NCBI RefSeq assembly: GCF_012489685.1
Contig: NC_080042.1
Span: 39,313,158-39,377,157 of the forward strand
DNA from: Lotus japonicus
Lineage: Eukaryota; Streptophyta; Magnoliopsida; Fabales; Fabaceae
Length of the DNA: 64,000 bases
Reading direction: 5' to 3'
Below, piece after piece: positions 1 to 10,400 of this stretch; positions within the stretch are counted from its first letter, which is position 1, and every line of letters starts with the position of its first letter. The translations under genes and the position numbers were made by a program. The notes under the pieces were generated by a model. It saw only the letters and a list, made by a program, of their open reading frames with translations, was not told where the DNA came from and did no database searches.

Positions 1-745
1 AAAAGGATTGATAGCTAAAACATTCAAAGTCTTACAAAGAACCCAAAGCAAAAGGGGTTTTAGCCAAGCATGGCTATAGAATCCATACAAGAAAAGAAGG
101 ATAAAACCTGGAACATGGACTTGGAGAATGCTTCTCCTCAAGCTCCAGAGCCTAACCCTACTTCTAACTTATTTAGGAATGTATAGAAATGACAAAAGTT
201 ACAAAAAAATTAAAAAAAGCCTATTTATAGGCAAACAGGTCGAGTCTGGGCGCTCAGGCGCCAATTCAGAGCGCCTGAGCGCCAATTGCATGAAAAAACA
301 TGCTCTCTGGACCCTAATTGGCACCTAGGCGCCCATTCCCAGCGCCTAGGCGCTTAAGCTCGCCTGAAAAGGGCTTTTTGGCTTCTGAAACTCCTCTTTT
401 CAATCCTCTTTAAGTTTTCCATCAATTCTATGCTTATTGGCCTTCTTTCTTCTTCAGTTCCTGATCTGAAACTTAACCAACAAGCCAAGGAAAATTCTAG
501 AAGCTCAAAGAGCTTATTAGCACAAGAGATCCTTCAATTAACACAATAAAACCATGCAAGTCCTAAACTTTACCTAAAATGCAAGAAAACTCCCTATAAA
601 ACTACTAAATTACCAAAGCAAAATAAAGACTAAAGAAAAGATAAAAAATGCATGAGAATGCATGAAACACTACATGAGACTCAACAAAAAGACTCAAAAC
701 ACACAAAGAAATGACCCTAAAAACACAACTAAAATAGGGTCATCA
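1..745 (-). mobile_element. Partial LTR of an unassigned LTR retrotransposon
   Basis: The right boundary is sharp: bases 741-745 (CATCA) read TGATG on the minus strand, the expected start of an LTR, and from 746 the sequence is that of the B/F-family LTR (compare 59401 onward). The next five bases, GCGAG, are the probable target duplication, but the partner lies outside the window. The stretch is AT-rich and has no coding ORF. On the minus strand it has the look of a Ty3-type LTR with GC-rich hairpins. The lineage (Athila-like or other) cannot be fixed without the rest of the element. Confidence 0.55.
249..353. repeat. Two adjacent GC-rich inverted repeats
   Basis: GGCGCTCAGGCGC at 249-261 is the exact reverse complement of GCGCCTGAGCGCC at 271-283, with a 9-bp loop. 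CCTAGGCGC at 324-332 pairs with GCGCCTAGG at 342-350. Both lie in the AT-rich LTR fragment 1-745 and would form strong hairpins in RNA. They may be structured LTR elements. Confidence 0.7.
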
Positions 746-2913
746 GCGAGCATGTCCAGAATAGGCTAATTTCGCTTTTAGAGCAACGTATTAAGTGAGA
801 TTTCAAATCCTTGGAAAATTAAAAGGTTATCTTTATTTTTCCTTCGACCAGCGTTTCATTTTGGAACCCTGGACTGTACGCACGATAGTATTCACTTTTC
901 GGATGTTCGACGACGCTAATTTCTTTGCTTCGAAACCCTAGATTTGATCACGGGATGAAGACTTTTTCTATTCGGGACTTCTAACTAAGTTTCCGTCCGC
1001 GTTGCCAGTTTTGTTTCGACATTTCCAATCTTTCTTTAGAAGGAAGTTTTGTCGTCTGACCATCACAGCAAAAAGTAGTTTTTCGGGACAGATTAACTTA
1101 CATCGCTTCTGGGATTTTAGATATAGTTTTTCCCAAATGTCAGAGATTTGTTATGAGTTCTGGAAATCTGACGCCAGAATCTCTCCTAGAATTCATCGGT
1201 GAACGTGCTGCAAAAATCGGAATCGCGAAATTTTCATTTTCCCGCGATTTCACCTGCCTATAAATAGTCGAAAAAGCAAAATATCTCCTCATTTGCTCCA
1301 AATAGGCCGCGAGTTAGGGAGAGGGGAGGGAGAGGAGATTTTCGCCGAAACTCGACCGATCTTCACGCAGTTCGTTCCTACTTCAAGATATCGAGGTAAC
1401 TAGCTTGATTCTTACCTCTGATCATCGTTTCTGATGCTTTTCTGTAGTCGTTTCTGTGCTCAAAGTTTCGAGCTTTTTGTAAAACTGTCCGTTTTTCCTG
1501 ATTTCTCTGTTGGGGTATGTTCTCTACGTGCCCAAGAGCCTAGAACCTTGGTCGGTATTCGCCGATATGGATCGAGTTGTCCAAGATCTGAAAAATTGTT
1601 TCAAAACCCTTTTTGCGCACATTTCGAAACTTTATTGTCGAAAAGTCGTAATCTGACTTCGTGCCTTTAGGATTTGTTGTCACGGATGTCGTTAGGATCA
1701 TTGCTGTCAAATTTGTTTTTCGAACTGATAACTTTGAGGTTTGGAGCTTTTATTTTGGACCAAAACGCCCCTGAACGGCCGTATTTTGATCCGATTGTCC
1801 GAAAATTGTTCCGACAGTTTCTTTGCCTTAGTTTTACCCAAAAACTACCTTGTAAACAGATTTGATCGAAGAAAAAGAGCCGGAGCCCTTTTTCCTTTTT
1901 GGCCGAGAGCTTGTAGTGTTTGGGGGGGGGGGGGAGTTTTCGTTTTTGAAAACTTGTCTTTTCGAACTCGATTGTTATATTCTAAAGCTTTAATGCTTTG
2001 TCTATCGTTTATGAGTTGTATAGCGATCGAACTAATCGATTTTGTTTGGATTCTGCTTTGTTTTTCTTCGAGGTTCAGTTGACAACTTTGGAAGTTTCAG
2101 AGCATTTGAGTGAAGGAACCTTTGATCACGAGACTGGAACAGCTCGAGGTTAGGGCAACTTACTATTAGCTATGACTGCATGATAGGCGTCGATAAATTC
2201 GACTTATGCTTTACTTTGATGTTGATTATGTTGATGAACTGATGTTATGATGTTTTCCATAATTGATGATGTTGAGATGTTATTGAATTGTGCGTTTTGA
2301 CGCAACTTCGGAGTGGGGATTCATTGAACTGGTGTTGTTTGATATTTCGGGTTGGATGAACAACCCTAGGCAAGTCCAAACTCAAGGTTTGAGACTTAGC
2401 CATTTGTTGTATACTTAGACTTTCCCCGGGAATTGCTTTTGGTGGGTTTTTGGAAAAACTTAGAATGAAACAGATTTTAAAAACTAAAGACTTGGGAAAC
2501 TTAGACTTTGAGAAATAAACTCATAACTTGACTAATTCGAATTGAAACAATTTTTATTAACGTTTAAGCATAGGAAAACTGAAGGGGAAAACATTTACGA
2601 AAGACGGGGAAAAGTCGACTTTTATTGTGGGTTTTGGAATTGGGGAAAGGCACTGAGGTGAGCTACGGTGATGATTGAAAGTCACCGAGTACTCTAGTAC
2701 TCTTGTTGTTCGAGTTGTGTTGTATTGACCGACACTAACTCTGGGTTTTGGGTGTTGGAGTTGTGTTGTATTGACCGACACTAACTCCGAGTCGTGTTGT
2801 ATTGACCGACACTGACTCTGGCTTTGATTTTGGGTTCTCTTGTTGTTGGAGTTGTGTTGTATTGACCGACACTAAACTCCGAGTTGTGTTGTATTGACCG
2901 ACACTAACTCTTG
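746..2913 (+). mobile_element. Element B, LTR, upstream part (split by D)
   Basis: This is homologous to the complete solo LTR at 59222-63049, starting about 180 bp inside it because the 1-745 element cut off the true start. It contains the TATA box TATAAATA at 1259-1266, a G-run at 1921-1934, the exon-like block 2073-2148 (76 bp here) and five copies of a 19-bp motif at 2717-2904. It ends at the TSD TCTTG (2909-2913), where element D inserted; the LTR resumes at 25554. With its downstream part it forms B's 5' LTR, since a primer site and gag follow. Small ORFs in it are not conserved as genes. Confidence 0.85.
2717..2904 (+). repeat. Iterated 19-bp motif in element B LTR
   Basis: GTGTTGTATTGACCGACAC occurs five times at irregular spacing, usually inside a larger unit ending ACTAACTC. 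The motif has GTGT/ACAC inverted ends. It recurs six times (one copy imperfect) on the minus strand at 28117-28356 in element F, and three times near 61400-61520 in the solo LTR. Confidence 0.85.
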
Positions 2914-3644
2914 TGTAAGACCCAAGTTTTTAAGTTTTGGATAAGGGAATAAAGTACAAGAGTTTATTGGATGAAATAAATTTATGAAAGAGAAGGTTCA
3001 GGAAAAGTCCAAGGATTATATCAAAACCGATAAAAGTTATAGCACGACTAACGTTCGCCTAATCTTAGGTCGAAGACCCTAGTGAATAGTTAATTTATAC
3101 TTTAGGACACGATGGAAACTAATTCCAAAAAAACCTCAGAGAAATATTAGAATTTCTCTTATTCGTCTATAAACAAGTATTTCGACGCGAAACCCTGGAA
3201 CATACGAACGTCAAATTCCAATTCTCGGAAGTTTGCCGAAACGGAATCCCTGATAGTTCGAGAAACCTAAGATCGACGGACGATGAAGACTTTTTCTATT
3301 CGGAGCTTCAAATGAAGATTCCACCCGCGTTCGCCTATTTCTCTCGTTATTTCTAATCTTTCTTCAGAAGGAAGTTTTCTCATCCGACATCCACTGCAAA
3401 AAGTAACTTATCGGGTAAAATAGTTTTACACCGACTTTGCGTTAGTCACCTAAAATACAAGGAAACCTCTGTTGAGTTTTGGAATTCTGTCGCCAAAACC
3501 TATCTTAGAACTCACGGAGAATGAAGCCGGAAAAATAGGAATCACTCTTATATTTTTATCTTAACTCTATGAGTTAAATCCTCCGATATCTAAACAAATC
3601 GGTACCGGTTTACAAAATATCTTCTCAAAATATCTCCCTAAAAT

Positions 3645-3830
3645 ATCTATTCATTCTTATCCAATCTTTGAAAAATATCTATTCGTTATTATCCAATCTT
3701 TGATAAATATCTATTCGTTCTTATCCAATCTTTGATAAATATCTATTCGTTCTTATCCAATTTCTGATAAATATCTATTCAACCTTATCCGATCCTTGAT
3801 AAATATCTACTCATCCTTATCTAATCTCTA
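3645..3830 (+). repeat. 32-bp minisatellite in D/G LTRs
   Basis: About six tandem units of the form TATCTATTCGTTCTTATCCA plus ATCTTTGATAAA, upstream of the TATA box. The same array occurs at about 21945-22130 (D 3' LTR) and, reversed, at 10800-10990 and 17755-17945 (G LTRs). Confidence 0.85.
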
Positions 3831-3948
3831 CAAAATATCTTTACAAAATATCTTTACCAAAATATCTTCTCAAAAATATCTATCCATCCTTATCCATCCA
3901 CCAATGCATCCTTATCCAAACTTTGCAAAATATCTCCATTTCCTTCAC

Positions 3949-3956
3949 TATATATA
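3949..3956 (+). promoter_or_regulatory. TATA box of element D 5' LTR
   Basis: TATATATA in the context CACTATATATAGG. The same box is at 22250-22257 in the 3' LTR. Equivalent boxes in the same LTR context are at 32592-32599 and 39636-39643 (A), 10674-10681 and 17630-17637 (G, minus), 50921-50928 and 57561-57568 (E, minus), and TATAAATA at 1259-1266, 29806-29813 (minus) and 59914-59921 (B/F family). Confidence 0.75.
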
Positions 3957-4738
3957 GGTTGTAAGCTAGAAAATGAGAATTTTGCAAAACTCACCCATTT
4001 TCTTTCCCCAAAACCGCGGCCAAGAGAGGAGAAGAGGAGGAAGTTGATCTTCGCGAATTCTTGCCCGTTTGCTTCACCGATCGTTGCTAATCGAAGACCT
4101 TGAGGTAGGTAAACTATATCCCTCTTCTGATCGTCGTTTCTGTCGACTTCTCCTAAGTCTTTCTGTGTCCAAAGTTTTGAGGTTTTTGGAAAAATGTCCA
4201 AATAGCTTGATTTCTCTGTCTAAACATCTTCCCTGCATGCTCCTGAGCGTGTTCTGCGGATTAGATTTTGTCAGATGTCGCCGAAATTCCGCCGGAATCA
4301 ATTCTTGCTTCGAATACCCATTTTTAAGAAAGTCGCAACCTTTTAGCTTAGAACTCTCGACTTGGCTTAGTGCTAGTAGGATTAGTTGTCATAAACGTCG
4401 TTGTTGACATCTCCATCCAATTTGTTTTTCAAAAATCCAGTTTTGAAATTCTGAGTTTAAAATAATGACCAAACTACCCCTATGTCAGTTTTCGATCCGA
4501 AAATTTTTCCGAGCTTAGATCCGCCTTAGTTACGACTTATGATAACCTAGGAACCAAGTTTGATCGAAGAAAAATCGACCCACACAATTAAGGGGGGAGG
4601 AAATCCGACTTTTTCAAAAACTTGTCCTAACGCGTTAGATTGTCGTACCACGGAGTTGTAGTGTTCCGTGTGACCTAGGACTTATTGTTTGCTAAGTTTC
4701 TGACTCATTGTGATTGATTTCTGTGAAATTGCTTTAAG

Positions 4739-4816
4739 GTTCGTTTGAGGAATTCGGAGGACTTGAGGAGGAAGATTGTGAAGGAAAGTCCAAGGAACGA
4801 GCTGGAAAACCAACAG
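4739..4816 (+). other. Conserved 78-bp exon-like block in LTR (D)
   Basis: Preceded by CTTTAAG (AG at 4737-4738) and followed by GTGAGG, so both edges look like splice sites. One frame is open and acidic, beginning SFEEFGGLEEEDCEG. The same block, always 78 bp with AG and GT edges, is at 23040-23117 (D 3' LTR), 33403-33480 and 40447-40524 (A), 9786-9863 and 16782-16859 (G, minus), 50028-50105 and 56668-56745 (E, minus), 28929-29006 (F, minus) and 60723-60800 (solo LTR). Its function is not known. Confidence 0.6.
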
Positions 4817-7246
4817 GTGAGGGCTACTCTCTGAATTACTAGATAATGCTTTAGGTGTCGACGAATTCGACTTGATTTATGTGTTATGCACTTAATTGCT
4901 AATTGCCTGAAATGATTTCTGAGGCTTCGGCCGATCTTGTTGAGTACTTGATGCCATGATATTGTGTGCTAAATGATTCACATGTTATGTGCTAAATGGT
5001 TAATCTAGGATGTGTTGGAATATGCTGTTTATGTTTATTGATTGAGCTGATTTATTTATGTTACTCCACTCATATCTGTTATGCTTCAGAGTGAGGATAG
5101 CGGGCATGTCATGCCGATTTTATTATGAGATTTTAGGAAAGTTTGATGGGACGGACTGAGGTTCGTACCCTATTATTGTTTTATGGATCAAGACCTTCTC
5201 AAAGGAAAATGAGCTTGAAAATGTTATTGGAAAAACCCCATTTGAATTCACGTAAGAACTTGGGTTGTTCTGTCTAAGGCAAGAAGGGCTTTTAATGTGG
5301 CATTGTGCCCGGCCAGCTTACCTGGGAACTTCTTGGGCCATTACTTGGGTGATGATGGACCTTTTGCTTTGAGACCATCTCCAGGGAATCATTGGAATTA
5401 TGGGATCTTTGAAACTAATAGGATTAGAGACGAAACTTAAACAATTTCATAATAAATCTCCATAATGTATTAAACAACCTCAAAACCCTTAATATAATGA
5501 TAAAAGACTCAGACAATAGTTTAGGGCTTGAACATAAGTGTTTTGAAAATGAGAAGTGTCGGCAAATCCAAGATTAGGAGAAACTCATAAGTTTCCAAGT
5601 ACATTCGTACTCTTTCGCTCGATGAGCAGTTTATTGTTTGGCTATCTAAAGTTTAGCCGGAGACTATAAGTTTCCAAGTACTTCGGTACCTTTTCGCTCG
5701 ATGAGCAGTTTATTGATTGGCTATCTAAAGTTTAGCCGGGAACCATGAGTTCCCAAGTACATTCTTCTTCTTTTGATTAATTCATTTTGTCGCAGAATCG
5801 ACATTTGCCTTAGGGTAGGCTTTTTAGAGACAATAAGTTAGCTAGAACACGTGACGACGTGTCGAGTGAGGTCGGAGACGTTGTCTGGCTAATCACTTGC
5901 ATTCATGCACTCATTTTGAGGTTAATACACGGCGGATTACCGGACCTCGGTGGATTCCAAAATGGTCATAAGACCCGGATTTCCATATTTAGGACACTAC
6001 GGTGGTCCTTAGTAGCAGACGGAATGGCAGACCTACGGGTTCACTGCTGATCTGACTACTTTTGTGTGGTGTAAGAGGCGCCCGAGCGGAATGGTCCCAC
6101 TTTGGCCGGTGTTAGGGCTGACTCGATGGTGTCCATCCTTCTTCCGGAATGCATTTTGTTACCCAGCATTGCATTTCATGCAACATACATGCTGACTTAG
6201 TTGCTGAGTGTGATTGGTACCTGTTTATCCTACTTGAGGCATGCTAATTGTTATTATGATCTTTTATATTCATTGTGAAATATGCAACCTTAGGATGTTA
6301 TCCCTAAACTTATAAGCCTGAGAGGCTAAATAATTATTATCCTATATATCTGGTTTTATTATTTATATAATTCTTTGGAGTTGACCCTCGCGTCTTCTGT
6401 GTGTGTTTGGGCGGACTACGCCATTGTCAGTTGAGTATGGCGGACTGGTACGAGACGGTCGTCCCTTCGGGGGGGACCAGGTTTGAGATGTTGGACCAAG
6501 ACACCCCGGGCTCATGGGTGGTCGACCCCGCCGGCCACCGAGCTATCTATTCGGGGCGAATAATGGAGGATCGCATTGACCGGATACCAAGCCTGACGCA
6601 CGGAGTTTGGAGGCACTACACTGTCAGCTTCAACTTGCCACCGGGTGTACACTGCGGGACTGGGCGGCAGCTGTTGATTTGGGATCGGGTGCAGAACCCG
6701 CGCGACCAGCTGTGGAGACCGATGCAGTCATCGACATGGTCGTCTTGGATTCAGATTCAGACGACGATCTTGGGGATGCATAGTTGGGATTAGTGTAGGA
6801 GAAGCGTCTTGGATCTGATGTTCAGTCTTTCGTTTTGGGCAAGGTAGGTCCCCGACCTTTAGCTTTTCTTGTGGTTCTCTTTACGGAAATCACAGAGAGT
6901 TGGTTGGGCTAGGAGGTCTTGTTTTAGGCCATCTGGGCTGACTTATTCTCATTTTGAGGGTTTGTGTTGTAGACACTTAACCTTTTCTTTTGAAATGTAC
7001 CTTTTGCCTTCGGGCGTTACTCTCTTTTGCTGTCCGTCACTGGAGGGTTACTCGTGACGTGGTTTACTACTTACAGCGGGGGCTGTATTTATTATTGTAT
7101 ATTAGTTCTGTTATCTTCTGTTGTCAAGTTCTATTTCTTTCAGTTTTAATTTTGTATTATCGAGAAAAAAAAATATATTCACGTTTTTCCGCATTAAGTA
7201 TTTCTTTTAGTTACTAAAGTGACACCACCGAAATCGGGGTGTTACA

Positions 7247-7465
7247 ATTGTGGTATCAGAGCTTGTCGAGTCTTTCGGGAGTCTTTGGGGAATAGGTCTT
7301 CTGTGCTTGGTTGTGTGACTCTGTAAAGAGTAAAAATTGATTGTCTGCCAAGCGATTTTTTCGCTTAGAATTGGTTGAAGTTATTGCTTAATCATATTGT
7401 ATAGTTGTGCCAGAGACTATCTTATGATGAGTACTAACTGTTTGTTTGACTAAGCATAGGATGGT
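7247..7465 (+). promoter_or_regulatory. Element D primer-binding site and untranslated leader
   Basis: TGGTATCAGAGC at 7251-7262 matches the 3' end of plant initiator-methionine tRNA, the usual primer for Tekay-type chromoviruses. The leader runs to the gag start ATGGT (7461-7465), which is one copy of the TSD made by element G. Confidence 0.88.
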
Positions 7466-10400
7466 TGTAACACCCCGATTTCGGTGGCGTCACTTTAGTA
7501 ACTCAAAATAAAATAAATCCGAAAAGCAGGTATTTTTTTTTGTTTTGTTTAAATAAAAAGACTTGTCGAAATAAAGACTCAACCCAATCGCGATTAACAG
7601 CGATTAATATACAATACAAGCACAGCCCTCGCTGCAACTAAAAACATCGTCACGAGTGACCTCCAGTGATGGAAAGGTAGTGCCAGTGGGCAATTATGTA
7701 CAAACTAAAACAAAAGGTCAAGTATTCTGAATACAGTCCTCCAACGAAAGTAAGTCGGCCCAAAACGGCCTCAAAAGACTTCCTACGTCCGACAAACACC
7801 CTGTGATCCTCATGGAAGGGAATCACACGAAAAGCTAATAGTCGGGGACCTGCCCTGCCCCAAAATAAGGAATGACAATCAGAGCTTTGACTCTAACAAC
7901 CAACACAAAGACTCTAACCACCCATATCCCACACTACTTTCATCGACCCTTCCTCGATCAGGCCTGAAGTCCGGGTCCTCGTCGAAAGCTTCAGTAATAG
8001 TCATTACGCTCCTGGTCCTCCTCGAGTGACGAGTCATCACGAATCGGCTGACGGACGCCTGGCAGCAGGCCGACCGCCCAAACACAAACATACAAACAAA
8101 GCCAAGGCGCTAGGGTCAACTTACATAATACAATAGATATACAACCAACATGCGATAAAGGGGGTATATATATGTTGTATATATACATATAAGTTATGCG
8201 TTGCCTACCCTAAGGTATATACATGACATGTTATCAAATCTCTTACACAATTCAATCATCAAAACACATAACGATGTTTATCAACATCAAATCATCAAGT
8301 CTCAACAATTATAGTTAGAGTGCATGATATGTCATACAACGGTAATCATAATAAGATGCATGGTGTGCCAATGCAGAATATGCTGACACAAACCGGAATA
8401 ACGTCACTCTGCTTGGCGACGGGACAAACCAATGGTATTGCCACTTAAAGGCTGGGCACCTCGAGACGGTCGTAACACTGGCCTCGTGTTTAACCATTTC
8501 TGCTCGGGCGTCACTTATCACCTTTGGCTATAGTCAAGACGGTACAAACTCTACATGGTTCGACCATTTTTGCTTGCTATGCCGGACATCAACAGGCACG
8601 ATACAACTCTACATGGATGATCGTTACCTCCTGTTGTGCCAGGTATAATCAGGACCGATTCAACTCTACACGGCTGATCGTTGCTTCCTGCTATACCGAA
8701 GTACTCCACTTGGCACTTCATCGCGTGTATGCATGGGTGCAATATGGTTAGCTAAACAACGATTCGTCCTCACAGGTAAAATTGGTTCATTGACCAAAGG
8801 CTTCTACAACGAGAACCCTAGGCTATAGTCAAGTCGGTTGTGACCCTACGGGTTTAACCATTCTGCTTGCTACGCCAGACATCAACAGGCACGATACAAC
8901 TCTACACGGCTGACCGTCACTACCTGTTGTGCCAAGTGTACTCTACTAGGTACCTTACTAATGCCCAGACCCTTGGCTAAAGCCCGTCATCAAATTCTTT
9001 TCCATAAAAATGAGTTCCCTTAAAACAATATTTCTTTTATTAGGTAAAGTGTTCCATCGTGAGTTAATCCATTATGTCGTTAATTCCAAAGTTCAGTTTT
9101 CATTTCCAACACCTTTCAAAATAAAGTTCCCAAAGCTAGGATCACCGACCCATTCCCGTTTTCCAAACTCACTTTCATTCCTAAGTCTTTTCTGTTGAAT
9201 CATCGTCATTAATTAAAAACATTATATTCTTAGTAAGTATATTATGGATTTATTTACATAAAACATATTATGATTATTTTCGGTCCAAAACTCTATAAGT
9301 TCAAAGTTCCCATCAAACCCAAACAACTCTCCGAGAAAACACTAGATCCCCTAAAACAATGAAGGTTCGAACCTTGGTCCGACCTAACAAACGTTCCCAA
9401 AACAAACCCGTCCTTGTCATGACGAAGGTAAGTGTATTCTACACTCCCAAAAGTGGTATCAAAATACACGAATATAGTCAGCACAATTTAATCATAACGC
9501 AAATACATCAAGCTCTATCGAGCGATGAATCAATATGGCAGTGCTGTAAACATAACCTTGTCGTATCCACTAGAAAGCGATAAGACAGAAACCAGTAAAC
9601 GACCGAAGCCTCTCAGAAAACGGAGACACACGTCTCATATAAGTTCACTCGGCCGAAGCCTCCAGAAAACATTTTCCAATTCACAGCGATAAACAATATC
9701 CAAGCAATATACAATATCACGCAATATTCAAGTCGAAGTTATCGACGCCTACAATGCAAATAGCTAGTAAGTAAGTTGCCCTAACCTGTTGGTTTTCCAG
9801 CTCGCTCCTTGGTCTTTCCTTCACGATCTTCCTCCTCAAGTCCTCCGAATTCCTCAAACGAACCTTAAAGCAATTTCACAGAAATCAATCACAATGAGTC
9901 AGAAACTCAGCAAACAATAAGTCCTAGGGTCACACGGAACACTACAACTCCGTGGTACGACAATCTAACGCGTTAGGACAAGTTTTCGAAAAAGTCGGAT
10001 TTCCTCCCCCCCTTGGTATAGCTCTCGGCCACTTTTCCTAATTGGGAGGGTCGATTTTTCTTCGATCAAACTTGGTTCCTAGGTTATCATAAGTCGTACA
10101 TAAGGCGGATCTAAGCTCAGAAAAATTTTCAGATCGAAAACTGACATAGGGGTAGTTTGGTCATTATTTTAAACTCAGAATTTCAAAACTGGATTTTTGA
10201 AAAACAAATTGGATGGGGATGTCAACAACGACGTTTATGATGATTAATCTTACTAGCACTAAGCCAAGTCGATAGATTTCAGCTTAAAGGTTGCAACTTT
10301 GCCTAAAAATGGGTATTTGGTGCAAAAACTGATCCCGGCGACATTTCGTCGACATCTGACAAAATCTAATCCGCAGAATACGCTCAGGAGCATGCAGGGA

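Larger units (their letters stand above)
2914..7246 (+). repeat. Element D 5' LTR (4333 bp)
   Basis: Very long for a Tekay-type LTR. The TATA box TATATATA at 3949-3956 lies about 1.04 kb from the start, leaving more than 3 kb of R/U5. It holds a 32-bp tandem array (3645-3830), the exon-like block 4739-4816, an 85-bp duplication with GATGAGCAGTTTATTG near 5620-5760, and a GC-rich segment at 6395-6860. The 3' terminus GACACCACCGAAATCGGGG is shared with A, E and G. The small ORFs here are LTR-embedded and recur in the 3' LTR. Confidence 0.92.

Noticed and set aside
1921..1934. Poly-G tracts (also about 42108-42118) as G-quadruplex regulators
   Set aside because: Single homopolymer runs inside LTRs. 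The 1921-1934 run is not equally long in other copies, so slippage is the simpler explanation.
4069..4407. 112-codon frame and its opposite-strand partners in the D and G LTRs (also 22370-22708)
   Set aside because: They start near the LTR leader and cross the candidate intron. They recur only because LTRs are duplicated, and they are broken in A and E.
7251..7262. tRNA-like sequence at the primer sites
   Set aside because: Only the 12-nt complement of the tRNA-iMet 3' end is present; no cloverleaf surrounds it.
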